Assembly: GCA_015654635.1 (NCBI GenBank)
Contig: JAATGP010000049.1
Span: 98,332 to 162,331 of the forward strand
Source: Alphaproteobacteria bacterium
Lineage (GTDB): Bacteria; Pseudomonadota; Alphaproteobacteria; Micropepsales; Micropepsaceae
DNA length: 64,000 nt
Reading direction: 5' to 3'
A program made the translations under genes and the position numbers. A model generated the notes under the pieces. The model ran no database searches and had not been told where the DNA came from. It saw nothing but the letters and a program-made list of their open reading frames with translations. Shown piece after piece: positions 51,661-60,562 of the stretch; within the stretch, counting starts at the first letter, position 1; the number at the start of each line of letters is the position of its first letter.

Positions 51661-52496
51661 GCGGCGCCACGCTGGTGCAGCAGGCTGGGTGCGGATGGCG
51701 CTGCGGTCGCGACTACGGCATCATTGTTTGCAACACGTACCAATTTTGCGTGACCGCTGAGGACCTGCACAATCTGCCGCGGCAGCAGCCTGAGTTCGTA
51801 ATAGGCCCGGACCAGTTCGCGCTGGATCAGGCCCGGGCAGAATCGGTTACCGGCGATCCGCCAGTGTTTGATGTCTGAGACGCCATCGAATGTCTGCCGC
51901 GCGATGGTCGGCAGCAGCTGATAGGGTTTCAGCTTGACGGCCATGGCCGAAACATTGGGGTTGAAGAGCAGGTGATCGACCGGCACCTCCCAGCGCTCCG
52001 CCGCCAGCAATGCAATCGCCGCGCGGCGTGACAGGATATAGGCGGCGGCGCCGGTGTGGCGCGACAGGATTGGGGCGATGCTCCGTCCCCGTCCGATCTC
52101 GCTGCGCTCGCCGACCAGAACCCGCTGGCTCTGCGGCCCGAAATGCTCGAGCTTCAGAACATCGATGCCGGCCGGCAGCCAGCTCAGATCGCCCAGCAGG
52201 CGCGGTGCGGCGGGGTCGAGGACGACATCATCCTCGAAAAAAGCCGCATACGGAGCACCGTTGGCGAGGAAGGTGAACCAAGCCTTGCGATGGCTGAGCG
52301 AGCAGCATTGATCGCCTTTGGACAAGCGGCCCAATGGTCCTGCGGTGGTAAAATGCCGGGCAATCCAGCCATCGCTAACGGCGGCCGCATCCAGCGCGGA
52401 CACCGTTTCAAAGGGCATCTTCAAGCTCAGCATCTGCGCCGTCATCGCCGCACGGCGATCGCGGCGTCTGGCGAGATTGATAACGAAGACTTTCAT
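51657..52496 (-). CDS. Glycosyltransferase family 25 (LPS-type) protein
   Basis: A protein of 279 residues. The N-terminal KVFVINLARRRDRRAAM, the SHRKAWFTFLANGAPYAAFFEDDVVLD segment with its acidic (DxD-like) site, and VLKLEHFGPQ are typical of GT25. Members transfer sugars to lipooligosaccharide or other surface glycans. ATG 52496 is the start; the frame upstream is antisense to alr and others and is not coding. It is divergent from a sulfotransferase-like gene. Confidence 0.85.
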   Translation of the reverse strand: MKVFVINLARRRDRRAAMTAQMLSLKMPFETVSALDAAAVSDGWIARHFTTAGPLGRLSKGDQCCSLSHRKAWFTFLANGAPYAAFFEDDVVLDPAAPRLLGDLSWLPAGIDVLKLEHFGPQSQRVLVGERSEIGRGRSIAPILSRHTGAAAYILSRRAAIALLAAERWEVPVDHLLFNPNVSAMAVKLKPYQLLPTIARQTFDGVSDIKHWRIAGNRFCPGLIQRELVRAYYELRLLPRQIVQVLSGHAKLVRVANNDAVVATAAPSAPSLLHQRGAA

Positions 52497-52559
52497 CGAG
52501 CCGGCTTGCAAATGCGTTCGCCGCATCAACGCACATTCTGCCGCTCTGTGTTCCGGAAG

Positions 52560-53633
52560 ATGTTGAAAGCGGTGATGGCTTTGCGGTTTGAGACAAAGAA
52601 ATACAAAATCGGTGTAATGAAACAGGGCATGTTGCGCGCGACGATGATGGTGACCGCACGGAAGATGGACGAGATGCGATTTCTGGAACAGCATGTGGTG
52701 CTGCGTACGCGTAACGCGCATAGAATCAGTATCGTTTCGCCGTCTGATTTCGTGACGGCACGTTCGCGTGAAACGGGCGAACTGGCGCTGCCCTACTGTC
52801 TTGATGTGGTCCGCCGGCGCGCCCTTTATGTTTGCGCGACTGACGCAGAGGCTGCGCAATCCGCTGCCTTCTATTATCTGCATCTGCGGCAGACTGCGCA
52901 GCACATCGTCTCCGTGCCGTTCGAGCATCTGCCTGTGTTGCCGCGGTCTTCGTATGGCGATCCCGTGTTCTTGTTTTCGCCAGGGCGTGTGGGCTCGACT
53001 TTGGTCAGCCGTGTTTTGGCTGAGGCGGGGATTGCCTCCGTTTCGGAGCCGGATTTCTACACGCAGGTTGCGCACCCGCTTTGCCAGGTGGCGTTGCGCC
53101 CGTTTCGTCGCAGCATCGAAGCGGCGATGTGGTCTCTTTCCGACGATCTTTGCACCGCCTTGGGCGCGGCTCCGGTGGTTAAGCTTCGGGCCGAATGCGC
53201 GGCCTACCCGGAGTTGTTCCTGCGCCGCCCAAAAGCCAAGACTATCGTCCTGCTGCGCGATTTTGAAAGTTGGTCGCGCTCTACGGCACAGGTCTTTGGC
53301 GCTCATCCGGGCAAGGCGGTCCGCAAATACCTCGCGGCCCTGCGTTGCTATGAGATCCTGCGCCAGCGCAGCGATTGCCATCTCATGCGCTACGAGGATT
53401 GGCTTCATGACCCGAATGCTGCGGCCACGGCGCTCGGCGTTTTTTTGGGGGTCACGATTGGGCCTGAAGCCGTTCAACGCGCCTTTGGTCGCCATTCGCA
53501 AGCCGGCACCCCCCTGATCCGGCGGCAAAAGCCGGGCTGGGAGGCAAAATGGCGCGGGGCGCTCGTTCTGTGGAATTCGCCGCGGCTCGTCAGCGCACGG
53601 GCAGGGCTGGATGGGCCTCTGGCTGGGGCTTGA
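52560..53633 (+). CDS. Sulfotransferase-like protein
   Basis: A protein of 357 residues. FLFSPGRVGSTLVSRVLAEAG near residue 140 matches the 5'-phosphosulfate-binding loop of sulfotransferases, and KTIVLLRDFESWSRS resembles the 3'-phosphate-binding segment. LMRYEDWLHDP is the usual late motif. The N-terminal ~130 residues are not recognised. Starts at 52575 or 52617 are also possible. Its divergence from the GT25 gene suggests a shared role in surface glycan modification, which is inference. Confidence 0.7.
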   Translation: MLKAVMALRFETKKYKIGVMKQGMLRATMMVTARKMDEMRFLEQHVVLRTRNAHRISIVSPSDFVTARSRETGELALPYCLDVVRRRALYVCATDAEAAQSAAFYYLHLRQTAQHIVSVPFEHLPVLPRSSYGDPVFLFSPGRVGSTLVSRVLAEAGIASVSEPDFYTQVAHPLCQVALRPFRRSIEAAMWSLSDDLCTALGAAPVVKLRAECAAYPELFLRRPKAKTIVLLRDFESWSRSTAQVFGAHPGKAVRKYLAALRCYEILRQRSDCHLMRYEDWLHDPNAAATALGVFLGVTIGPEAVQRAFGRHSQAGTPLIRRQKPGWEAKWRGALVLWNSPRLVSARAGLDGPLAGA

Positions 53634-53732
53634 GATCACGGGAAAGATCATTACATCCAGGGATATAGTCGCCGCGGCAAAAGGAATGGCATAAGCTGCG
53701 GCGAGGTTCGCGCAAGACCAGCAGGCAGCAGG

Positions 53733-54374
53733 GTGGCAGATACATCTTTGGTAGGTGAGTCCGCCACCTTGATGGCAGAGCTTCAGGCGCGTTTTCGCGC
53801 CAATGAGGCGGAGCTGCGCCGTGCGCGCGGCCGGGGCGTGGCAGTCGCCGTCGCCATCGTCGTGCATGTGATCTTCATCTGGATCCTGATTTTGGCGGAG
53901 TTCGTCCCCATAGACTTTATCAGTCGGCCCAGAATCGAAAAGATGACCTGGATCGTGCTGAACCAACCAGCCCAGGCCCCCAGGATCATCCCTACCAAGC
54001 GAATCAAAGATGAGTCCGACGCTGCGGTCAATCCCATCCTGGTGCCCAAAATCATCAAGCCGAAGGTGGAGGAGGAGAACAACGCCATCACCGATCTGGG
54101 TCTGGCTTTGGGCCGTTCCTTGGCTTGCGGCGCCAATAGCTTTGAGTACCTCAATTCCAAAATGCGCTTGGAATGCCGCCATAAGCCTTGGCAATTCATC
54201 TACGACCGCTACGGCAACATTATCCTCGATCCGCAAGGCCGCCCCGCCGAAGTCCGCGAGGAAACGCTGCGGCCGAGCGATGTCCAGGCGCATGAGCGCA
54301 ACACCGCTCCCCGCTGCCCGCAGAATGTCGATCCCAACGCCCCTTGCATCGCCGACATTATTGGTGGGCGCTGA
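53733..54374 (+). CDS. Uncharacterised single-pass membrane protein
   Basis: A protein of 213 residues with one clear membrane segment (VAVAVAIVVHVIFIWILILAEF) after a charged N-terminus. A Pro/Lys-rich middle (PTKRIKDESD, PKIIKPKVEEEN) follows, then a Cys-containing C-terminal part (LACGANSFEYL, RLECRHKPW, CPQNVDPNAPCIAD). The TonB-like layout of one membrane helix and a Pro/Lys-rich region is only suggestive. GTG 53733 is the start; ATG 53772 is an alternative. Its stop abuts the ATG of alr. Confidence 0.6.
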   Translation: MADTSLVGESATLMAELQARFRANEAELRRARGRGVAVAVAIVVHVIFIWILILAEFVPIDFISRPRIEKMTWIVLNQPAQAPRIIPTKRIKDESDAAVNPILVPKIIKPKVEEENNAITDLGLALGRSLACGANSFEYLNSKMRLECRHKPWQFIYDRYGNIILDPQGRPAEVREETLRPSDVQAHERNTAPRCPQNVDPNAPCIADIIGGR

Positions 54375-55562
54375 ATGACCGATTTGCCGCAGCCAAGAAC
54401 AGGCTTTGACCTCACCGCTCCGCGGCGGCATTGTCCCGCCATGGACCGGGCGGATGAGGGGATGATTACGGCGTTCGAGGCGGCACGCCTGACGGTGCGG
54501 CTGTCCGTGCTTGCTGAAAATTTTCGTGTTGCCCAAAGGCTTGCGGGCCCAGCTGAGGTCGCATCCGTGGTCAAGGCAGATGCCTATGGCATCGGCGTGG
54601 CGCCTGCCGCCAAGAGTTTGCTCGCTGCCGGTTGCGACAGCTTTTTCGTCGCCCGCCTCGAGGAAGGCATCGCGTTGCGGGATCTGGCGCCAGAGGCGCG
54701 GATTTTCGTGCTCGACGGCGCTCAGCCGGACATGGTTCCGGCCCTCATCGCCCATCGCCTGATACCGGTGCTGAATTCGCTCTCCGAGATTGCCGCCTGG
54801 TCGGCGGCAGCGGCGGCGACGCGCAGCCAACTTGATGCGGCTATTCACATCGATACGGGGATGAACCGGCTGGGCCTGTCGCCCGCCGAATTGTCCGACC
54901 TTGCAGCCGAGCATGTGCGGCATTTGTCGGGCCTCAGAGTCGTGCTCTGGGTAAGCCATCTGGCGTGTTCCGACGAGCCGGAAGCCAAACTGAACGGGCT
55001 GCAACTCGAGCGCTTCAAGACCGCGCTCGCCATGCTGCCGGCAGCCCCCGCCAGCCTCTCTGCTTCGGGCGGCATCATGCTGGGCAAAGAGTATCATTTC
55101 GATTTGGTCCGCCCCGGCATTGCGCTTTATGGCGGCAATCCGCAGCCGGGACAGCGAAACCCTTTCGGTTCGGTCCTCAGCCTTACCGCCACCATCATGC
55201 AGGTGCGCCAAGCGGGCAAAGGCGAGAGCGTCGGCTATGGCGCCAGCTATCGCTTGAAACGGCCCTCGCTGCTCGGCACGGCCGCGCTCGGTTATGCCGA
55301 TGGCATCTTCCGCAGCCTGTCCAATTCCGGCTCGGTGGCGATCGGTACGGCGCGGGCCCCGATCGTCGGGCGGGTTTCGATGGATCTTCTCACCGTGGAT
55401 TTGACCGATATTCCTACGGCCGTTCATGCCGGCACCGAAGTGGAACTTTTCGGGCAAACAATATCGCTCGAAGAGATTGCGACGGCTGGGGGCACCATCG
55501 CCTATGAAGTTCTAACCTCGCTCTCGCGCCGCGCGCGGCGCCACTACGAGGATATGCCATGA
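54375..55562 (+). CDS. alr: Alanine racemase
   Basis: A protein of 395 residues. The PLP-binding VVKADAYGIG has its Lys at residue 67. IDTGMNRLGL, SASGGIMLG, RPGIALYGGNP, the second catalytic Tyr in GYGASYR, and GRVSMDLLTVDLTD are all present. It converts L-alanine to D-alanine for peptidoglycan. The N-terminal ~30 residues are extra, and ATG 54441 or 54462 could be the true start. The stop overlaps the ATG of mlaE. Confidence 0.93.
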   Translation: MTDLPQPRTGFDLTAPRRHCPAMDRADEGMITAFEAARLTVRLSVLAENFRVAQRLAGPAEVASVVKADAYGIGVAPAAKSLLAAGCDSFFVARLEEGIALRDLAPEARIFVLDGAQPDMVPALIAHRLIPVLNSLSEIAAWSAAAAATRSQLDAAIHIDTGMNRLGLSPAELSDLAAEHVRHLSGLRVVLWVSHLACSDEPEAKLNGLQLERFKTALAMLPAAPASLSASGGIMLGKEYHFDLVRPGIALYGGNPQPGQRNPFGSVLSLTATIMQVRQAGKGESVGYGASYRLKRPSLLGTAALGYADGIFRSLSNSGSVAIGTARAPIVGRVSMDLLTVDLTDIPTAVHAGTEVELFGQTISLEEIATAGGTIAYEVLTSLSRRARRHYEDMP

Positions 55563-56338
55563 ACGTTTTTGCGCATGTTGGCCGGGCCACGATTGGTCTG
55601 CTGCGAGAAGTGGGCCGCCTCAGTGTTTTCACGGCGGATGCGATATCGAGTTTCGTCCGCCCGCCGATCTATAGGTCGCTGGTTCTGAAACAGATCATGC
55701 GGATCGGCTATAACTCTTTGCCGGTGGTGGGGCTGACGGCCTTCTTTACCGGCGGCGTGCTGGCCTTGCAGATTTACATCGGCACGGCGCGCTATGGCGC
55801 CGAGCAATTCGTGCCGACGGTGGTGCTGATCGGAATCTTGCGCGAGCTGGGGCCGGTCATTGCCGGTTTGATGGTTGCGGGCCGTGTGGCGGCGGCGATT
55901 GCGGCCGAACTCGGCACCATGCGCGTCACCGAACAGATCGATGCGCTGACCACGCTGGCGACACGGCCGATCAAATATCTGGTGGTGCCGCGGCTGATGG
56001 CGGCGCTGATTTCGATGCCGATTCTGGTGGGAATTGCCGACTGCATCGGCGTGGCGGGCGGCTATATCGCCGCCACCCAGAGCTTGGGCTTCACCGGCTC
56101 GATCTATCTCAGCACCACGGTTCAGGCGCTCAATCATGCCGATGTGCTGTCGGGCTTGATCAAAGCAGTGGTGTTCGGTTTCTTGATCGCGCTGATGGGC
56201 ACCTATAACGGCTTTAATTCCAAAGGCGGGGCGCAGGGCGTGGGCGCGGCCACCACCAACGCGGTGGTCTCGGCTTCGATCCTGATCCTGGCGTCCAATT
56301 ACATTCTCACCAATATCTTCAACTTCTTCAATTTCTAG
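55559..56338 (+). CDS. mlaE: MlaE family lipid ABC transporter permease
   Basis: A protein of 259 residues. Hydrophobic segments and the family core GAEQFVPTVVLIGILRELGPVIAGLMVAGRVAAAIAAELGTMRVTEQIDAL are present, along with GGYIAATQSLGFTGSIYL. It is the permease of the Mla-type phospholipid transport system at the inner membrane. It overlaps alr by four bases (ATGA), and mlaF follows after nine bases. No MCE-domain (MlaD) gene is adjacent. Confidence 0.92.
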   Translation: MNVFAHVGRATIGLLREVGRLSVFTADAISSFVRPPIYRSLVLKQIMRIGYNSLPVVGLTAFFTGGVLALQIYIGTARYGAEQFVPTVVLIGILRELGPVIAGLMVAGRVAAAIAAELGTMRVTEQIDALTTLATRPIKYLVVPRLMAALISMPILVGIADCIGVAGGYIAATQSLGFTGSIYLSTTVQALNHADVLSGLIKAVVFGFLIALMGTYNGFNSKGGAQGVGAATTNAVVSASILILASNYILTNIFNFFNF

Positions 56339-56347
56339 AGGCACTCT

Positions 56348-57127
56348 ATGGCAAGCGTGGCCTCGACGGCAAAAGTGGAACTGAAGGGCGTCAAAAAACG
56401 CTTCGGCAATAAGGTCGTGCTGGATGGGCTCGATCTCGTTATCGAACGCGGTCAATCGCTGGTGGTGATCGGCGGTTCGGGCACCGGCAAATCGGTGATG
56501 ATCAAATGCGTGTTGGGCATCTTGCGGCCCGATGCCGGCGAGATCTTTGTCGACGGGCAAGAAGTGACGCGGCTTGGCGGCCGGGCGCGCGATGCCTATT
56601 TGCGCAAATTCGGTATGCTGTTTCAGGGCGCGGCGTTGTTCGATTCCTTGCCGGTGTGGGAGAATGTCGCCTTCGGCCTCATCCAAGGCCGCGGTATGGG
56701 GCGCAGACAAGCGCGCGATATCGCTTTCGAGAAATTGGCCAAGGTGGGGCTCGGCCCCGATGTCGGCGAGCTGTCGCCTTCCGAACTCTCCGGCGGCATG
56801 CAAAAGCGTGTAGGGCTTGCCCGCGCCATCGCTGCCGATCCCGAAATCATCTTTTTTGATGAGCCGACCACGGGGCTCGATCCCATCATGTCGGATGTCA
56901 TCAACGATCTCATCGTCGCCACCCGCTCGACCGGCACTACGGCGCTGTCGATCACCCACGATTTGATCAGTGCACGGAAGATAGCCGACCGCATCGCCAT
57001 GCTCTACAAGGGCAAGATCATCTGGGACGGGCCGACCGCCGAGATCGACCACAGCGGCAATCCCTACGTCGATCAGTTCATCCACGGCCGCGCGGTCGGG
57101 CCGATCCAGATGGAAGTGAAGGCGTAA
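56348..57127 (+). CDS. mlaF: MlaF family lipid ABC transporter ATP-binding protein
   Basis: A protein of 259 residues. The Walker A is GGSGTGKSV, the signature is LSGGMQKRVGLARAIA, and the Walker B is IIFFDEPTTGLDPIMSD. GAALFDSLPVWENVAFGL is the typical Q-loop region of MlaF-type proteins. It powers phospholipid movement with the MlaE permease. It is the last gene of the alr-mlaE-mlaF unit and is convergent with module copy 2. Confidence 0.92.
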   Translation: MASVASTAKVELKGVKKRFGNKVVLDGLDLVIERGQSLVVIGGSGTGKSVMIKCVLGILRPDAGEIFVDGQEVTRLGGRARDAYLRKFGMLFQGAALFDSLPVWENVAFGLIQGRGMGRRQARDIAFEKLAKVGLGPDVGELSPSELSGGMQKRVGLARAIAADPEIIFFDEPTTGLDPIMSDVINDLIVATRSTGTTALSITHDLISARKIADRIAMLYKGKIIWDGPTAEIDHSGNPYVDQFIHGRAVGPIQMEVKA

Positions 57128-57129
57128 CG

Positions 57130-57319
57130 CTGCCGCCATCAAGGCGCGGCCTTCTGCGATATGGCTGCGGATTTCAGCGTAGAGCGCGCGGCGCTCGCAC
57201 GAGGCCCTGTCGCGCCAGACGGCATTGCGATTGCCGAAGGGCGCGCCGCGCTTGCCGGGGGGCTGCGGGGGAGGCTTTGGCGGACGCTGGGCCGGGGCAA
57301 TGAGCAAGCGCTTTTTCAT
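57130..57319 (-). pseudogene. Basic GNRNA-motif protein, module copy 2 gene B (3' end undefined)
   Basis: The frame starts at ATG 57319, overlapping the stop of gene A copy 2 (ATGA). It encodes KKRLLIAPAQRPPKPP, then GKRGAPFGNRNAVWRD, then RALYAEIRSHIAEGRALMAAA. This parallels the product at 49803. The recognisable part ends about base 57130, at the convergent mlaF stop. No stop codon is there; the frame stays open to 55544, antisense to mlaF and mlaE. The native 3' end is missing or degraded. Confidence 0.4.
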
Positions 57320-57774
57320 GGCGGGGCGTCTTCTTCTTCTTTGGGATACTTCGCCCGGGCCGCTTCCAAAAGGTGATCCAGGCGGCGTTCGAGTTTGGCG
57401 CGCGCGTCTTTCTGTTCCGCCGCATGGGCTATGTCGCGCGCCAACAATTCCTCCGGTGTGGGCTTATGCGGTTGAACCGCCTCAACAATTGTCCTGCTGC
57501 GGCGCTCCACCAAGGCGACCTGAGCCAGCACGCGGGCGACCTGAGCGTTGGCGTTGAGCAGGCGCGCTGCCGCCAAAATGGGCCCGAGCCGGTCACCACG
57601 CTTGGCGCTCGCGAGCGTTTCGCAGCGGTTGAGCAAAGCAGTGCCCCGCGCCAAATACCCCGCCAGCTCCTGGGCTACGGATTGGCGACGCGCCTCATCC
57701 TCTTGCTTGGGCTGCAATTGCGACACGCTTCCATTGCCGCCTTGGCCCGCGGCGAGGGCATGGTTTGTTCTCAT
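57316..57774 (-). CDS. Uncharacterised protein, module copy 2 gene A
   Basis: A protein of 152 residues, helical and charged. The segment DRLGPILAAARLLNANAQVARVLAQVALVERRSRTIVEAVQ matches the core of the 49107 protein. The C-terminus is acidic/basic (KYPKEEEDAPP). Function unknown. It is in the opposite direction to copy 1 and lies at the other side of the dnaB-alr-mla region. Start ATG 57774 has no clear ribosome site. Confidence 0.6.
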   Translation of the reverse strand: MRTNHALAAGQGGNGSVSQLQPKQEDEARRQSVAQELAGYLARGTALLNRCETLASAKRGDRLGPILAAARLLNANAQVARVLAQVALVERRSRTIVEAVQPHKPTPEELLARDIAHAAEQKDARAKLERRLDHLLEAARAKYPKEEEDAPP

Positions 57775-58077
57775 AGAAAAAAGATGGGGCCGGGGAGCGC
57801 GGGTTCAAGCGGGAAAGCCGCTACAACGCAACGATGTAATAAAAAGGCCACCAAAAGTGGCATGCGACAGCTTGGCGCGAGGTAAAGCCGAGGGCCGCCG
57901 TTTTCTTTCGCCCGAGCCGGTAAGATCTTGGAAGACATCATTATTCTCAACTTAGGAGCGAGGAAGACCGCGCTTCAATCCTGAGTAAATTAGTCAACTA
58001 ATTTACCAGCTATTAGTCTGCACGTGGGTAAGTTGCCGGGCGAACAAACGCTTCCCCAATTTTTGAGGACGTAGCCC
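57775..58077. other. Intergenic region before the chemoreceptor gene
   Basis: The ~300 bases between the divergent module gene and the chemoreceptor hold a short hairpin GCCAC-CAAAA-GTGGC (57847-57861), which on the minus strand is followed by five T. They also hold the long palindrome listed at 57985-58006. No gene is supported. Confidence 0.4.
57985..58006. promoter_or_regulatory. Perfect 22-bp palindrome upstream of the chemoreceptor gene
   Basis: Arms GTAAATTAGT (57985-57994) and ACTAATTTAC (57997-58006) are separated by CA. It is AT-rich in a GC-rich setting and lies 72 bases before ATG 58078, a fitting place for an operator or a transcript hairpin. The binding protein is unknown. Confidence 0.5.
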
Positions 58078-59520
58078 ATGTTTTTCCGCCGCGATAATTC
58101 AGCCAAAGCCGTTCTGGATGCCCTTGACCATTCTTTGGCGACCATCGAATTCACGCCGGATGGCAAAATCCTGCGCGCCAACGCCAATTTTTGCACCGCG
58201 CTCGGTTACACGGCGGAGGAAATTGTCGGCCAGCACCACAGCCTGTTTGTTGAACCGGCTTATGTCCAGAGTGCGGAATATCGCGCTTTCTGGGAAAAGC
58301 TGCGCCGGGGCGAGTTCGACGCGCAGCAATATCTGCGGATCGGCAAAGCCGGGCGGCGGGTTTGGATACAGGCAACCTATAATCCGGTGCGTGGCGCCGA
58401 CGGCCGCGTGGAAAAAGTGGTGAAGATCGCGACCGACATTACCGAACGCGTCAATGCGGTGATCGCTATCGGCGATGCCTTGGCGGAGTTGGCGGGTGGC
58501 AATCTCAACCGCCGTCTGACGGCGAGCTTTCCCGCGGACCTGGAAGAAATCCGTACCGACTTCAACAAGGCCAGCGAAGCGCTGCAAAAGGCGATCGGCG
58601 GAGTTTCCGAAAGCGCGCACGCGATTGCCAGCGCTGCCAATGAGATCGGCAGCGCCTCGGATGATTTATCGCGCCGTACCGAACAGCAAGCCGCCAGCAT
58701 CGAAGAAACCGCGGCGGCCCTGGAAGAGATCACGGTGACGGTCAAGAAAACCGCCAGCAATGCCCGCGAAGCCTCCAGCAGCGTGGCGATGGCAAAGACC
58801 GCGGCGGATGAGGGCGGGCAGGTCGTCGGAACCGCCATCAACGCGATGGATGCCATCGCCCAGTCGTCGAGGCAAATTACCGACATCATCGGTGTGATCG
58901 ACGAGATCGCTTTCCAGACCAATCTGCTGGCCTTGAATGCGGGCGTCGAAGCGGCGCGGGCAGGCGATGCCGGGCGAGGTTTTGCCGTGGTGGCAAGCGA
59001 AGTGCGGGCCTTGGCACAGCGGTCGAGCGATGCGGCCAAACAGATTAAAGCCCTGATCAACACCTCCAGCGAACAAGTCAGCGACGGCGTTAAATTCGTC
59101 GGTCAATCCGGCGAGGCGCTCAAGCGTATCGTCGAACAGGTGGTACAGATCAACAACCTCGTCAGCGAGATGGCGCAGGCCGCCGGGCAGCAAGCGTCCG
59201 GTATCGAAGAAGTCAACGCCGCCGTGGCCCAGATGGACCAAGTCACCCAGCAAAATGCCGCCATGGTGGAGCAATCCACGGCGGCGACGCGCAATCTGGC
59301 GGACGAAACCAAAGCGCTCAGCGAGCTGGTCGGATTCTTCTCGGCTGGTGAAACATCCGCACCGCGCCCGGCCCTGCGGATGGCGCCCCGTCAAGCCCCG
59401 CGTCCGGCCGCCGCCGAGAGCAGGCGCCCGGCGTATAAACCGGCAGCCAGAGCCGGCGGACGCCTGGCTGTTGCCGCGAAGGCGGAGGCGAGCCCCGCCG
59501 AAGAATGGTCCGAATTCTGA
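58078..59520 (+). CDS. Soluble PAS-domain methyl-accepting chemotaxis protein
   Basis: A protein of 480 residues with no membrane segment. One PAS domain (about residues 15-125: [28 protein letters not shown], then [30 protein letters not shown]) is followed by a signalling domain. The kinase-contact hairpin is [47 protein letters not shown]. The C-terminus is a Pro/Ala-rich linker ending in EEWSEF, like the CheR/CheB tether. It resembles BdlA/Aer2-type cytoplasmic receptors and may sense redox or small ligands. No che genes are nearby. Confidence 0.9.
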   Translation: MFFRRDNSAKAVLDALDHSLATIEFTPDGKILRANANFCTALGYTAEEIVGQHHSLFVEPAYVQSAEYRAFWEKLRRGEFDAQQYLRIGKAGRRVWIQATYNPVRGADGRVEKVVKIATDITERVNAVIAIGDALAELAGGNLNRRLTASFPADLEEIRTDFNKASEALQKAIGGVSESAHAIASAANEIGSASDDLSRRTEQQAASIEETAAALEEITVTVKKTASNAREASSSVAMAKTAADEGGQVVGTAINAMDAIAQSSRQITDIIGVIDEIAFQTNLLALNAGVEAARAGDAGRGFAVVASEVRALAQRSSDAAKQIKALINTSSEQVSDGVKFVGQSGEALKRIVEQVVQINNLVSEMAQAAGQQASGIEEVNAAVAQMDQVTQQNAAMVEQSTAATRNLADETKALSELVGFFSAGETSAPRPALRMAPRQAPRPAAAESRRPAYKPAARAGGRLAVAAKAEASPAEEWSEF

Positions 59521-59541
59521 ACAGATACGGGCTGGGCGGCC

Positions 59542-60225
59542 TCACACAGAGCCATGATGGCTCAACAAGGGGACAAGCAGCAGTCCGATACCATCAATCG
59601 TCGCATGGGCGACGGCATTGAGCACGAGGTCGCGCCGCCACAGATACAGCAGCGTGATCAACACGCTAATGATGAAGACCGGCAGCAGATGGGCCAGTCC
59701 GACGGCTGAAATGTGCGCCAAGGTGAAAAGCGCGACAGTCACCGCAGCCGCTAGCCATTTGTTGTTGAACAGAGAGGCGAGACGTTCGAGGGCATAGCCG
59801 CGGTAAAGGGTTTCCTCGAACACACCCGCAGTTACAACAAGAAGCAGACGCGTGGTGAAGGGTAAGGACTGCAGGAAAGCGACAAAATGTGTGTCGCTGC
59901 TTGCGCCGCTGGCGTTCACGAGAAAACCGGAAACCGGTACGATCACGAAACCTGCAAGCAGCCCCAGCGGGATCGTCCACCAGCGCAGCGGCCGCACCCC
60001 AATGGACGCCAGCCCTTGCCGTTCGACGAGGAGCACGACAACGATCACAGCCGCAAAATTGGCCCAATGCAGCACAAGGCCCCATCCCACGCGGGCACCT
60101 GTCTGCGCTGTGCCGTAAAAGATCGTGCCGATAAGGGGCGGAAGGGCGGGTACGACGAGGGCCAAAAACAGACCCAAGAGGGTCGCAAGCGAAAGCGCTT
60201 GACGACGTGCCGACGCCTCCACCAT
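59542..60225 (-). CDS. CPBP family intramembrane metalloprotease
   Basis: A protein of 227 residues with several hydrophobic segments. Motif 1 is GVFEETLYRGYALERL (E-E-x3-R) and motif 2 includes ALFTLAHIS with the His. These are the catalytic marks of CPBP/ABI (CAAX protease-like) enzymes. ATG 60225 has GGAGGGG upstream; the longer start at 60258 is less likely. Substrate unknown. Confidence 0.82.
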   Translation of the reverse strand: MVEASARRQALSLATLLGLFLALVVPALPPLIGTIFYGTAQTGARVGWGLVLHWANFAAVIVVVLLVERQGLASIGVRPLRWWTIPLGLLAGFVIVPVSGFLVNASGASSDTHFVAFLQSLPFTTRLLLVVTAGVFEETLYRGYALERLASLFNNKWLAAAVTVALFTLAHISAVGLAHLLPVFIISVLITLLYLWRRDLVLNAVAHATIDGIGLLLVPLLSHHGSV

Positions 60226-60324
60226 GGCATCCCCTCCTTCGCGGTTGCGTTGTTCCACAAGACTAAACAGAATCCGGACCGTCCGCCAATCACTAGGGCC
60301 GCTACCGCAATGGCCTTGGTCGGG

Positions 60325-60558
60325 TCAGACCCGGCTATGCCGAGATCGCCGCAGCTGCCACCAGCGCGCCACTGCCACGCCGCCCCAAATGGCTTCGATA
60401 AGGCCGAAAGGCCAGGCGCCTTGCAAAAAACCGTAAGCCGAGCCCAGCCAGCACGATATGGCGAAGGCCAGCACGAACCAGGGGCTGCGTTTCTCCAGTG
60501 TGTAGGTGACCAGCATGGCGCTCACCGCGAAAAGCCCGAAGAGGGTGAGGGTGTCCAT
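60325..60558 (-). CDS. Small membrane protein of unknown function
   Basis: A protein of 77 residues with three hydrophobic segments (LTLFGLFAVSAMLVTYTL, WFVLAFAISCWLGSAYGFL, GLIEAIWGGVAVARWW). The start could be ATG 60558 or 60585; the first is preferred because the longer version overlaps the radA promoter region. It is divergent from radA. Confidence 0.65.
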   Translation of the reverse strand: MDTLTLFGLFAVSAMLVTYTLEKRSPWFVLAFAISCWLGSAYGFLQGAWPFGLIEAIWGGVAVARWWQLRRSRHSRV

Positions 60559-60562
60559 GCTG

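Noticed and set aside
51657..55457. A 1266-codon minus-strand open frame
   Set aside because: Only the last 279 codons (from ATG 52496) look like a protein (GT25). The rest is antisense to alr, the membrane protein and the sulfotransferase-like gene and reflects high GC.
55544..57319. A 591-codon minus-strand open frame
   Set aside because: Only the first ~60 codons resemble a protein (GNRNA motif). The remainder is antisense to mlaF and mlaE, which are certain genes.
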